From: an uncultured Collinsella sp.
Lineage (GTDB): Bacteria > Actinomycetota > Coriobacteriia > Coriobacteriales > Coriobacteriaceae
Direction: 5' to 3'
Assembly: GCA_900758845.1 (NCBI GenBank)
Contig: CAAESW010000068.1
Coordinates: forward strand, 1-64,000
Length of the DNA stretch: 64,000 bases
Position 1 is the first letter of the stretch; the number at the start of each line of letters is the position of its first letter. Position numbers and translations under genes: made by a program. Of the stretch, positions 36,348 through 44,713 are shown in pieces. The notes below the pieces were generated by a model. That model searched no databases and was not told the origin of the DNA. It saw only the letters and a list, made by a program, of their open reading frames with translations.

Positions 36348-37753
36348 GTGAGCACCCCCAACAAACCGATCGCGTGCTGCGCGACACCCGCATTCTGACG
36401 CTGCGCATTTGGGCTGTTGTCGGCTGCATTGTCATCGCCGCTGTCATCTTTAACCTTATGGGCATCCTGGCGCCGGTTATTGAGTTTCTTGCCGTCGGCT
36501 CCATCATTGCTTTTGTGATGTCTCCGATCACCAACTGGCTCGAGCACCATGGCGTGAATCGCGGCATCGGTTCGCTTATCGCGCTTATTGTTGTTGTTGC
36601 CGTGCTCGTCGGTGTCGTTTGTATCTTGTCGCCGATTCTCTTTGGTCAGATCATGGAAGTCCTGAGCCGCCTGCCCGAGCAGCTTCGTGTTGCGGGCGGT
36701 GATCTCAACGAGATGATCTCGCATGCCAAGACGCTCAACAACACGCCGCTCAAGGAGTATTTGGACGATAATCTTTCGTCGCTGGTTGCCGTGGCATCGA
36801 GGTATGTGTCTCAGATTGCCGCCGAGCTTGGTCGTGGTGTGTTCCCACTCATCACCAATACGGCCTCGCAGCTGTTCGTTATCTTCCTTGGCCTGGTGCT
36901 TGCCTACTGGATGGCCTGCGACTACCCTCGCATGCACCACGAGATTTGCACCATCATCGGTCAGGAGAAGGAGACCTCGTACCGCTTTATGGTCGCCATC
37001 CTTTCTCGCTCTGTCGGCGGCTACATGCGCGGTATGGTCGTGACGTCCATCTGCGGTGGTTTCCTCGCCTTTATCGGTTTTATGATCATCGGCCATCCGT
37101 ATGCGGCGCTCATGGCTATCTTTACCGGCATCATGCATTTGGTTCCGGTCGTCGGTCCCTGGGTGAGCGCAGCAATCGCCACGGTGCTCGGTTTCATGTT
37201 CAGCCCCATGTTGGCGTTATGGACGCTCATCGTGACGATGGTCGCGCAAAACGTCACCGATAACGTCATTTCGCCCAAGGTCATGCAGAGCTCGGTGCAG
37301 GTGCATCCCATCATGAGCCTCACGGCGCTCGTTATTGGCTCGGCACTCATGGGCCCCATCGGCATGATTATTGCCATCCCGCTTTGTGCGGCCCTCAAGG
37401 GTATCTTCGTGTACTACTTCGAGAATGAGACCGGCCGACAGCTTGTGGCCTATGACGGCGCCGTGTTTAAGGGCACGCCGTACCGCGATGCCGATGGCAA
37501 CCCGGTCGCCGCCTACGACGCGCTCGGCGACGACACCTTCATCTACGAGTCCGAGCTCATCGGCAACGAGACTGCGCCCGAGGCCAAGGCCATGCCCAAG
37601 CCCGAGCTCGATAATCCCTGGATCAAGCTCTCAGGTCTGCAACCCGATGCCACGGGCTTCTTCAAGAACCCCTTTGCCAAGGACGATGACTCCAACTCGG
37701 ACGACGATACCAAAACCGGTATCGACGGCTCCATGGACGATGACGACAACTAG
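36344..37753 (+). CDS. AI-2E family transporter (PerM/UPF0118)
   Basis: The 469-residue membrane protein has about eight hydrophobic segments, with the family motifs GIMHLVPVVGPWVSA and NVTDNVISPKVM. The family includes putative autoinducer exporters and Na+/H+ antiporters, so the substrate is open. A C-terminal acidic cytosolic tail of about 95 residues ends in a run of Asp. It is translationally coupled to the sigma factor gene (ATGA overlap), which suggests a shared stress role. Confidence 0.88.
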   Translation: MSEHPQQTDRVLRDTRILTLRIWAVVGCIVIAAVIFNLMGILAPVIEFLAVGSIIAFVMSPITNWLEHHGVNRGIGSLIALIVVVAVLVGVVCILSPILFGQIMEVLSRLPEQLRVAGGDLNEMISHAKTLNNTPLKEYLDDNLSSLVAVASRYVSQIAAELGRGVFPLITNTASQLFVIFLGLVLAYWMACDYPRMHHEICTIIGQEKETSYRFMVAILSRSVGGYMRGMVVTSICGGFLAFIGFMIIGHPYAALMAIFTGIMHLVPVVGPWVSAAIATVLGFMFSPMLALWTLIVTMVAQNVTDNVISPKVMQSSVQVHPIMSLTALVIGSALMGPIGMIIAIPLCAALKGIFVYYFENETGRQLVAYDGAVFKGTPYRDADGNPVAAYDALGDDTFIYESELIGNETAPEAKAMPKPELDNPWIKLSGLQPDATGFFKNPFAKDDDSNSDDDTKTGIDGSMDDDDN

Positions 37754-37802
37754 CGGGGTAATTCGGGTTAACATTCATACGTGCTAACATGCAATTTCGC
37801 TG

Positions 37803-37832
37803 GAGGGTCGCTGTTTGGCGACCCTCTTTTTT
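37803..37832 (+). terminator. terminator between the AI-2E gene and alaS
   Basis: GAGGGTCGC and GCGACCCTC form a 9-bp perfect stem with a 6-nt loop and six T residues. Confidence 0.92.
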
Positions 37833-37858
37833 GCACAGGCGCGGTGGGATGGTAATAT
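37831..37858 (+). promoter_or_regulatory. alaS promoter
   Basis: TTGCAC (37831-37836) and TAATAT (37853-37858) have a 16-bp spacer, with TGG just before the -10 as an extended element. It overlaps the end of the preceding terminator. Confidence 0.6.
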
Positions 37859-37904
37859 CGTTACGTTTGAACTGTTTCGATGTGAAACCGAGGAGATTCC
37901 CTCT

Positions 37905-40562
37905 ATGAGTGCTGACTACCCGTCAATGACTACGGCCGAGATCCGCTCCAAGTTCCTCAACTTCTTTGAGGAGCGCGGTCTTAAGCTCTATCCTTCTTCG
38001 TCCCTCGTCCCCGATGATCCCTCGCTGCTGCTTGCCAACGCCGGCATGAACCAGTTTAAGGAGTACTACCAGGGCAAAAAGACCATGAAGGAGATCGGCG
38101 CGATCTCTTGCCAGAAGTGCGTTCGCACCAACGACATCGATTGCATCGGCGAGGACGGCCGTCACCTGTCCTTCTTCGAGATGCTCGGCGACTTCTCTTT
38201 CGGCGGCGTCTCCAAGGAGCAGGCTTGCGCCTGGGCCTTTGAGCTCATCACCAAGGAGTTCAAGCTGCCGCTCGACCGCCTGTACTTTACCGTCTTTACC
38301 GAGGACGACGAGACCCACGACGTGTGGCGTTCTCTGGGCGTTGCCGAGGACCACATCTCCCGCCTGGGTGAGGACGACAACTTCTGGGCCGCTGGCCCCA
38401 CCGGTCCCTGCGGTCCGTGCTCCGAGATCTATTTTGACATGGGCGAGGAGGTCGGCTGCGGCAGCCCCGACTGCAAGCCCGGCTGCGACTGCGACCGCTT
38501 CCTTGAGTTCTGGAACCTCGTGTTTACCCAGTACGACCGTCAGGAGGACGGCTCCATGCCGGAGCTGCCGCACCGCAACCTCGATACGGGCATGGGCCTG
38601 GAGCGCATGGCTGCCATCATGCAGCACAAGACCGCCAATTACGACGGCGATCTGATGCAGCACCTCATCAAGCTGGGCGAGGAGATCAGCGGCAAGACCT
38701 ATGACGCCGACGATTACTCCGGCGCCAGCCGTTCTCTTCGCATCATCGCCGACCACTCCCGTGCCGTCGACTTCATGATCTCTGACGGCATCCTGCCCGG
38801 TAACGAGGGTCGCGAGTACGTCCTTCGCCGCCTGCTCCGCCGCGCCGTGTTCCACGGTCGCCTACTGGGCATCGAGGGCGCCTTCCTGACCAAGTTCATC
38901 GACGAGGTCAACGCTCAGATGGGCGAGGCCTACCCCGAGCTGCTCAAGAACGTCGCGCTCGTTAAGGGTATCGTCGCCTCCGAGGAGGAGCGCTTCTCCA
39001 CGACGCTCGACAACGGTCGCGTCTACCTGGATGAGGCCCTGGCAGCGCTTGCCGAGGGTGCTGCGCTTCCGGGCGATGTTGCCTTTAAGCTGCACGACAC
39101 CTTTGGTTTCCCCATCGACCTGACCGTCGAGATCGCCGGCACCGCTGGTCACGACGTCGACATGGACGGCTTCACTGCCTGCATGGAGGACCAGAAGGCC
39201 CGCGCTCGTGCCAACGCCAAGGGCGATGCCTGGGGCAGCTTCAACGACGTGTGGGTCGAGCTTTCCGACAAGGTCGCTGCGACCGATTTCGATGGCTATG
39301 ACAACGACGTCATCGAGGGCGCCAAGGTAGTCGCCATCGTTCGCAACGGCGAGTCCGTCGAGTCCGCTGCCGCCGGCGAGGACGTCGAGGTCGTGCTCGA
39401 CCGCACCCCGTTCTATGCCGAGATGGGTGGCCAGCAAGGCGATGCCGGCAAGCTTTCCGCTGAGGGCGTTGTTCTGACCGTTGCCGACACCAAGAACCAC
39501 AACGGCCTGTATGCCCACGTCGCGCACGTTGCCGATGGTACGCTGACTGTCGGTGCCGATGTTACCGCCGCGCTCGACGCTGAGCGCCGTGGCTTCCTGC
39601 GCCGCAACCACACCGCCACGCACCTGCTCGACGCTGCCCTTAAGCAGGTCCTGGGCGAGCACGTCTCCCAGGCCGGCTCGCTGGTGACGCCCGAGCACCT
39701 GCGCTTTGACTTTACGCACTTCGAGGCTCTGTCCTTCGAGCAGCTCAAGGCTGTCGAGGACCTGGTCAACCAGCAGATCTTCGCTTCCAAGCCGGTCGTG
39801 ACCCGTGTCATGGGCATCGACGAGGCTAAGGCTGCCGGCGCTGTCGCTCTGTTTGGAGAGAAGTACGGCGATGTCGTCCGCGTCGTCTCCGTGGGCGCCG
39901 AGGACCAGCCGTTCTCCCGCGAGCTCTGTGGTGGCACCCATGCCGCCAATACCGCCGAGATTGGCCTGTTCAAGATCATTTCCGAGTCCTCCACGGGCTC
40001 CAATGTCCGCCGTATCGAGGCCGTTACCTCTAAGGGTGCCCTCGACTACATGGCCGACCGCCTGGCGCTCGTTGACGCCGCCGCCGCTGCGCTCAAGTGC
40101 CGCGTCGACGAGGTTCCCGCCCGCGTGGAGAACCTGCAGGCCGAGCTGCGCGAGACGTCCAACAAGCTCAAAAAGGCTCTGACCGGTGGCTCCTCCGACG
40201 CCATTTCCAGTGCCATCGAGGGTGCTGTCGAGCTCGGCGGCTACAAGCTAGTCGTCGCTGAGCTCCAGGGCCTTGAGGCTGCCGACCTGCGCAACGTATG
40301 GGATACCGTGCATCAGAAGGTCGCCGGCCCTGTCGCTTGTGTCGTCGCCAGCGTGACTGAGAAGGGCACTCCGGCCCTGCTCGCTGCCGGCTCCGATGAC
40401 GCCGTCAAGGCCGGTTTCCACGCCGGTAACGTGATCAAGCAGATCGCGGGTCTGGTCGACGGTCGCGGTGGCGGTCGTCCCAACATGGCCCAGGCCGGTG
40501 GCAAGAATGCTGCCGGCATCGCCGAAGCCCTCGCGGCCGCTAAGACCGCGCTCGGCGCCTAA
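37905..40562 (+). CDS. alaS: alanyl-tRNA synthetase
   Basis: The 885-residue class II synthetase has the catalytic N-terminal domain (MTTAEIRSKFLNFFEERG, HLSFFEMLGDFSFGG, LDTGMGLERMA), then the editing domain with HTATHLL and the zinc motif CGGTH. The C-terminal DHHA1 domain ends GGGRPNMAQAGGKN. All motifs are intact. The start is ATG 37905 after GAGGAG; the frame runs open upstream through the promoter without a ribosome site. Confidence 0.97.
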   Translation: MSADYPSMTTAEIRSKFLNFFEERGLKLYPSSSLVPDDPSLLLANAGMNQFKEYYQGKKTMKEIGAISCQKCVRTNDIDCIGEDGRHLSFFEMLGDFSFGGVSKEQACAWAFELITKEFKLPLDRLYFTVFTEDDETHDVWRSLGVAEDHISRLGEDDNFWAAGPTGPCGPCSEIYFDMGEEVGCGSPDCKPGCDCDRFLEFWNLVFTQYDRQEDGSMPELPHRNLDTGMGLERMAAIMQHKTANYDGDLMQHLIKLGEEISGKTYDADDYSGASRSLRIIADHSRAVDFMISDGILPGNEGREYVLRRLLRRAVFHGRLLGIEGAFLTKFIDEVNAQMGEAYPELLKNVALVKGIVASEEERFSTTLDNGRVYLDEALAALAEGAALPGDVAFKLHDTFGFPIDLTVEIAGTAGHDVDMDGFTACMEDQKARARANAKGDAWGSFNDVWVELSDKVAATDFDGYDNDVIEGAKVVAIVRNGESVESAAAGEDVEVVLDRTPFYAEMGGQQGDAGKLSAEGVVLTVADTKNHNGLYAHVAHVADGTLTVGADVTAALDAERRGFLRRNHTATHLLDAALKQVLGEHVSQAGSLVTPEHLRFDFTHFEALSFEQLKAVEDLVNQQIFASKPVVTRVMGIDEAKAAGAVALFGEKYGDVVRVVSVGAEDQPFSRELCGGTHAANTAEIGLFKIISESSTGSNVRRIEAVTSKGALDYMADRLALVDAAAAALKCRVDEVPARVENLQAELRETSNKLKKALTGGSSDAISSAIEGAVELGGYKLVVAELQGLEAADLRNVWDTVHQKVAGPVACVVASVTEKGTPALLAAGSDDAVKAGFHAGNVIKQIAGLVDGRGGGRPNMAQAGGKNAAGIAEALAAAKTALGA

Positions 40563-40579
40563 GAATCTAAGAAGTCGCT

Positions 40580-41008
40580 GTGGTTGCGCTCGCGCTGGAC
40601 ATAGGGGAGACCAGGATTGGCATCGCCGTCTCGAGCCGTGATGGCAAGATGGCGATGCCTGTCAAGGTGCTTCCGGCTGCCGAGGTCACCGGTATGGCCA
40701 AGACGTTCCGCTACCTGGTTGAGGACTATGAGCCCGACATCCTGGTAAGCGGACGTCCCCTGACCATGGCCGGTGAGCCCGGCCCTCAGGCCGAGTGCGT
40801 TGCCGCTGTGGCGCAAAAGATTGCCGACGAGCTCGATCTTCCGCTGGAGTTTGAGGACGAGCGTCTGTCCTCGCAAGAGGCCAAGCGTATCCTGCGTGAG
40901 CAGGGACTCAACGAAAAGCAGATGAGGGGCAAGATCGACATGATTGCCGCCAGCCTGTTTTTGCAGACGTGGCTCGATCGTAAAAACGAGGAGGTTTCGC
41001 ATGCCTAG
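40580..41008 (+). CDS. ruvX: YqgF/RuvX family Holliday junction resolvase-like protein
   Basis: The 142-residue RNase H-fold protein starts VALALDIGETRIGIAVS with the catalytic Asp. It has LVSGRPLTMAGEPGPQAE and FEDERLSSQEA, with the acidic residues of the family. YqgF matures 16S rRNA in E. coli. It uses a GTG start at 40580, and the alaS-ruvX-mltG order is conserved. It overlaps mltG by 8 bp. Confidence 0.92.
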   Translation: MVALALDIGETRIGIAVSSRDGKMAMPVKVLPAAEVTGMAKTFRYLVEDYEPDILVSGRPLTMAGEPGPQAECVAAVAQKIADELDLPLEFEDERLSSQEAKRILREQGLNEKQMRGKIDMIAASLFLQTWLDRKNEEVSHA

Positions 41009-42434
41009 CGCTTCCGATCCGCGCCAGCAGAATCGTACACGGCAGCCGGCGTCGCGCCCTGCCCAGCCTGGCCAGCGTCCGGCACAGCCGACGCAGCGCG
41101 CAGCTCAGCCTGCCGCGCGCCCGGTGCAGTCCTTCTCTCATTCGGCCCAACCTGTTCAACGGACGGGTCAGCAGCCTTCTGCTCGTTCGGTTCAGCATTC
41201 GGCTTCTCACGCGGCTCAGCAGCCCACTGCTCGTACGGCCCAGCCTGCAGGCGGTACCCGCTTTAAGCAGCAGGCACCTACCCAGCGAACTCAGCCCCCC
41301 CAATCGCATTCGCATCACGCTCGCGGTTCGCATGGCGTTGCTCCGGCGACCCGCTCGAGTTACAACACGCATTCTCGTCGCGGTGCTCAAAAGAAGGGTT
41401 CTCCGGTTCCCGTGATCATCGGCGTTGTGGTGGCGGTGCTTGCGCTTGTCGCGATCGTTTTCTTTGTCGTGCCAGCCGTCAAGGGCTTCTTTGGCGGTGA
41501 GGATGCGAAAGTCGCTGCTGGCCAGCAAGTTACTATCACGATTCCCGACGGTGCCTCGGGCGATACTATCGCCTCGATTCTCTCCGAGAACCATATCGTC
41601 GAAAATCCCAAGGATTATTATGCGGCGGTGAAAAAGCTCAACGCCGATATGTCGCTCAAGCCTGGTACTTATTCGTTCACCACACTCATGGATGCGACCA
41701 AGGTTGTTCAGCAGCTCATGGAAGGCCCCAACGCGGGTTCCAATGCGCTGACTATCCCTGAGGGCCTAACGGTCGATCAAGTCGCCGACCGTGTGGCCCA
41801 GGCCTACGACAGCATCTCTAAGGAAGACTTCCTCAACCAGGCCAAGGCCTCCAACTACGTGGACGACTATAGCTTCCTTAAGGGCGCCGCCAACGACTCG
41901 CTCGAGGGCTTCTTGTTCCCAAAGACTTATTCGTTGGGTGATTCGCCGACGGCCGATGACGTGGTTCGCGCTATGCTCGATCAGTTTAAGACTGAGTACA
42001 AGTCGCTTGACTTTGCGAGCTGCGAAGCCAAGATCAAGGAACGCTACGGCGTGGAGATGTCCGACTACGACATCGTCAACTTGGCCTCTATCGTTGAGCG
42101 CGAGGGCCTCAACGCCGATCAACGTGCGCACGTGGCCTCGGTCTTCTACAACCGCCTTGCCGGCAAGCTCGACGGTCTGCGCTATCTCAACAGCGATGCG
42201 ACCATGATGTATGTCACCGGTGGCGAGGTTACCGCCGACGACCTGCAGAGCGATAGTCCGTATAACACCTATAAACACGAGGGTCTGCCGCCCACGCCCA
42301 TCTGCTCTCCGTCGCTCGAGGCACTCAAGGCCACGCTTGAGCCGACCGACTCCGAGGACCTGTATTTCTACATTACGCAGGACGAGGAGTACTTCTCGCA
42401 AACCTACGAAGAGCATCAACAGTCTTGGAATTAA
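41001..42434 (+). CDS. mltG: endolytic transglycosylase MltG with long disordered N-terminal tail
   Basis: The 477-residue protein has three parts. Residues 1-135 are low-complexity, rich in Pro, Ala, Gln, Arg and Ser (repeats such as RPAQP), and positively charged. One membrane helix follows (about 137-160), then an outer YceG domain with the catalytic glutamate at about residue 366 in ASIVEREGL. It cuts nascent glycan strands. The start is ATG 41001 after GAGGAGG. The tail is cytoplasmic by topology. Confidence 0.92.
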   Translation: MPSASDPRQQNRTRQPASRPAQPGQRPAQPTQRAAQPAARPVQSFSHSAQPVQRTGQQPSARSVQHSASHAAQQPTARTAQPAGGTRFKQQAPTQRTQPPQSHSHHARGSHGVAPATRSSYNTHSRRGAQKKGSPVPVIIGVVVAVLALVAIVFFVVPAVKGFFGGEDAKVAAGQQVTITIPDGASGDTIASILSENHIVENPKDYYAAVKKLNADMSLKPGTYSFTTLMDATKVVQQLMEGPNAGSNALTIPEGLTVDQVADRVAQAYDSISKEDFLNQAKASNYVDDYSFLKGAANDSLEGFLFPKTYSLGDSPTADDVVRAMLDQFKTEYKSLDFASCEAKIKERYGVEMSDYDIVNLASIVEREGLNADQRAHVASVFYNRLAGKLDGLRYLNSDATMMYVTGGEVTADDLQSDSPYNTYKHEGLPPTPICSPSLEALKATLEPTDSEDLYFYITQDEEYFSQTYEEHQQSWN

Positions 42435-42435
42435 C

Positions 42436-42933
42436 ATGAGGATTTTTAGCCCCAAACGATACGTTGCCTCGGTCGATCGCATCGACCTTGATACCCTGTG
42501 GGCCGACGGTAAACGCGCCATTCTGCTCGATCGCGATAACACCCTCGTGCCGCGCGACACCGAGCAGGTTCCCACCGCGGTTTCCGCTTGGCTCGACGCC
42601 GCCCGCGCCAAAGGTTTTAAGCTGTGCATGGTGTCCAACAACTGGCATCGCGACCAGGTCATGAGCTCTGCACGCGAGCTGGGACTCGAGGCCATCAGCC
42701 ACGCCATGAAGCCGGCGCCGTTTGCCCTCAAGGCGGGTCTTAAGCGCCTCGGCGCCACGGTCGACGAGGCGGTGCTGATCGGTGATCAGCTCTACACTGA
42801 CGTGTGGAGCGGTAATTTCGCCGGCGTCGATACCATCCTGGTAAAGCCGCAGGCGACGCAGGACCTGTGGTATACGCAGATCTTCCGTATCTTTGAGCGC
42901 CGGGCCCTGCGCGACCTTCCCTGCGAGGAATAG
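42436..42933 (+). CDS. yqeG: YqeG family HAD-type phosphatase
   Basis: The 165-residue protein has the HAD motif I LLDRDNTLVP, motif II MVSNN, and motif III/IV region VLIGDQLYTDVWSGN. This matches YqeG/GEP4 (TIGR01668), whose eukaryotic relative is a phosphatidylglycerophosphate phosphatase. The start is ATG 42436, one base after the mltG stop. It sits before aroK in what looks like a single operon. Confidence 0.88.
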   Translation: MRIFSPKRYVASVDRIDLDTLWADGKRAILLDRDNTLVPRDTEQVPTAVSAWLDAARAKGFKLCMVSNNWHRDQVMSSARELGLEAISHAMKPAPFALKAGLKRLGATVDEAVLIGDQLYTDVWSGNFAGVDTILVKPQATQDLWYTQIFRIFERRALRDLPCEE

Positions 42934-42941
42934 GTCCCGCT

Positions 42942-43475
42942 ATGTCCCAGCACACCAAACACGGCTGCGACCATATCTTCTTTATCGGCTTTTTGGGCGC
43001 GGGCAAATCGACGCTCGCGCGCAACGTCGGCACTATGTTCAAGCGGCGTTTTATCGATACCGATCGCCTGGTCGTGCGCCGTTGCGGCAAGTCGGTAACC
43101 GAGATTTTTGAGACCGAGGGCGAGGATCGTTTTCGCGAGCTCGAGACCTCGGCGCTCCGTTCGCTCCAAAGTGAGCGCAGCCTGTTGGTTTCGTGCGGGG
43201 GCGGCATTGTCGAGACGCCGGTGAATATTGAGCTGATGCACGAAATGGGTACGTGCGTGTACCTCGAGGGTGACTTCGAGGATTCGATTCGCCAGATTCG
43301 TCGGTCCGACACGCGCCCCGATTTTCGCTCTCCCGAGCATGCCGCGCGCCTGTTTGAGCATCGCCGTCCGCTGTATCGCCAGGCCGCCGACCTTACCCTT
43401 GATATTCGCAACAAGTCCTTCGAGGACGTTTCCTACCTTTGTGCCGAGATGCTTTTGGAGCGTGGGCTGCTATGA
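42942..43475 (+). CDS. aroK: shikimate kinase
   Basis: The 177-residue kinase keeps every key element: Walker A GFLGAGKST, the DTD shikimate/Mg site in FIDTD, RFRELE, CGGGIV and the C-terminal RRPLYRQAADL. It phosphorylates shikimate in aromatic amino acid synthesis. It overlaps the AroB-like gene by 4 bp. Its intact state contrasts with that neighbour. Confidence 0.93.
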   Translation: MSQHTKHGCDHIFFIGFLGAGKSTLARNVGTMFKRRFIDTDRLVVRRCGKSVTEIFETEGEDRFRELETSALRSLQSERSLLVSCGGGIVETPVNIELMHEMGTCVYLEGDFEDSIRQIRRSDTRPDFRSPEHAARLFEHRRPLYRQAADLTLDIRNKSFEDVSYLCAEMLLERGLL

Positions 43476-44581
43476 TTCGCCGTCAACTGATCAATTTCCA
43501 AAACCGCAGCGTCGATGTCCGTGTCGGATTGGGTGCGTTCGATGAACTGTCGCGTTTGTTTGCCTCGGCCGTGGGCAAGCCTAAGCGCGCGATGGTCGTT
43601 TGGAACACCGCCACATCCGAGCGTTTTGGTGAGGTCGTCGAGCATGCGCTGGTCGACGCCGGTTTTGCCGTGTCGCCGCTAGTCCTCGAGGTTTCGCCTG
43701 CTGGTGCCACGCTGGCCGATGCTGATGCTATCTTTGGCGCCCTGTCTGCCAACGGCGTTACCTGCGACGATCTGGTTGTCGCCGTTGGCGATGCCGCAAC
43801 CTGCTCGGTTGTTAGCTGGTGCGCCAACCAGTGGTGCGGCCGAACCGAGTGCGCGCTGTTGCCGACGACCTTCGACGCCATGCTCACGGTCGCGACGACC
43901 ATGAAGCCGCTCGTCGCCTCGTCGGCCAATGCGCTTCCCGCTATCGCGTTCCGTCCCGAACCGGGCTTGGTCGTGTGTGACCTCGACCTTGTTCGTGAGG
44001 CGGATCCCGAGGACCTCAAGCTCGGCTTTGTGGTGCTTGTTGGCACCATGCTTTCGAGCAGTAAGTCCCGCTGGAATCAGTTTACTGAGACCGTCCCCGA
44101 GATTCTCGCGGGCGAGGAGGTCGCGCTCGTTAATGCCGTTCAATGGTCTCAGACTGCCCGTAAGGACGTACTGATGGCCATGAACCCGAGCGCCCGCCAT
44201 GCGCTCGATTTTGGCAAGACGGGGGAGCGTACCCTGCGCGCTTGCTTGGGCGATGCCGCTTCGCAGGTCCCTGCCTATCAGCTGTTATCCGAGGGCATGC
44301 GCTTTGAGGCGCGCCTAGCACATGATGCCTGCGACTTCGATATCGATCACGTCTTTGAGGTCGATGACTGCCTGGAGGACTTTGGTATCGAGGAGCTTGC
44401 CTTCGACCTGGAGCCCACCGCGTTTATCGAGGAGTTCCGCAAGCAGCAGTTCGCTCGCTCGAATCGCAGCATGCTGCCGCTGCCCGCGGCGCTCGGCGCC
44501 ATTCGTCTAACGAGCGTTGAGGACGAGGTTCTTGAGCGCCACGCTCATGCCTACTTGGCTTCTCGCAAAGAACTTCTCTAA
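43472..44581 (+). CDS. AroB-like protein lacking catalytic residues (probable pseudoenzyme)
   Basis: The 369-residue protein aligns end to end with 3-dehydroquinate synthase but has lost its chemistry. The GGGVVGDLAGF NAD loop reads VGDAATCSVV (105-114). The metal-ligand Glu in AEVIKYG is Val in GFVVLVGT (185-192). GHTFGH reads GKTGER (248-253), and the HGEA histidine is Ser273. The frame is intact, 4 bp coupled to aroK, and keeps core spacing (PTTFDAM, CDLDLV). It holds the position aroB has in many genomes. Either it gained a non-catalytic role or a different enzyme supplies dehydroquinate. Confidence 0.8.
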   Translation: MIRRQLINFQNRSVDVRVGLGAFDELSRLFASAVGKPKRAMVVWNTATSERFGEVVEHALVDAGFAVSPLVLEVSPAGATLADADAIFGALSANGVTCDDLVVAVGDAATCSVVSWCANQWCGRTECALLPTTFDAMLTVATTMKPLVASSANALPAIAFRPEPGLVVCDLDLVREADPEDLKLGFVVLVGTMLSSSKSRWNQFTETVPEILAGEEVALVNAVQWSQTARKDVLMAMNPSARHALDFGKTGERTLRACLGDAASQVPAYQLLSEGMRFEARLAHDACDFDIDHVFEVDDCLEDFGIEELAFDLEPTAFIEEFRKQQFARSNRSMLPLPAALGAIRLTSVEDEVLERHAHAYLASRKELL

Positions 44582-44587
44582 GATTTA

Positions 44588-44616
44588 TTGACATCCATCG
44601 TCTTTCGTATCATGTT
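44588..44616 (+). promoter_or_regulatory. candidate pepP promoter
   Basis: A consensus TTGACA at 44588-44593 is followed after 17 bp by CATGTT. The hairpin at 44619-44681 would lie in the leader. Confidence 0.3.
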
Positions 44617-44618
44617 GA

Positions 44619-44686
44619 GGGGCGGGTTTTCAATCGGTTGCGGATCGCATACGATTCCGTACGTTGATTGAGACCCGTCCCGTCTT
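44619..44686 (+). terminator. long imperfect hairpin upstream of pepP
   Basis: GGGGCGGGTTTTCAATC (44619-44635) pairs imperfectly with GATTGAGACCCGTCCC (from 44665), followed by GTCTTT. It may end the aroK operon or act as a leader structure. Confidence 0.5.
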
Positions 44687-44713
44687 TATAGAGACAATAA
44701 GAAAGGAATCTGC

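Noticed and set aside
37754..37904. T-box or other amino-acid riboswitch ahead of alaS
   Set aside because: No T-box core (GGGTGGNAC-like) and no Stem I; the hairpin at 37803 is an ordinary terminator preceding a separate alaS promoter.
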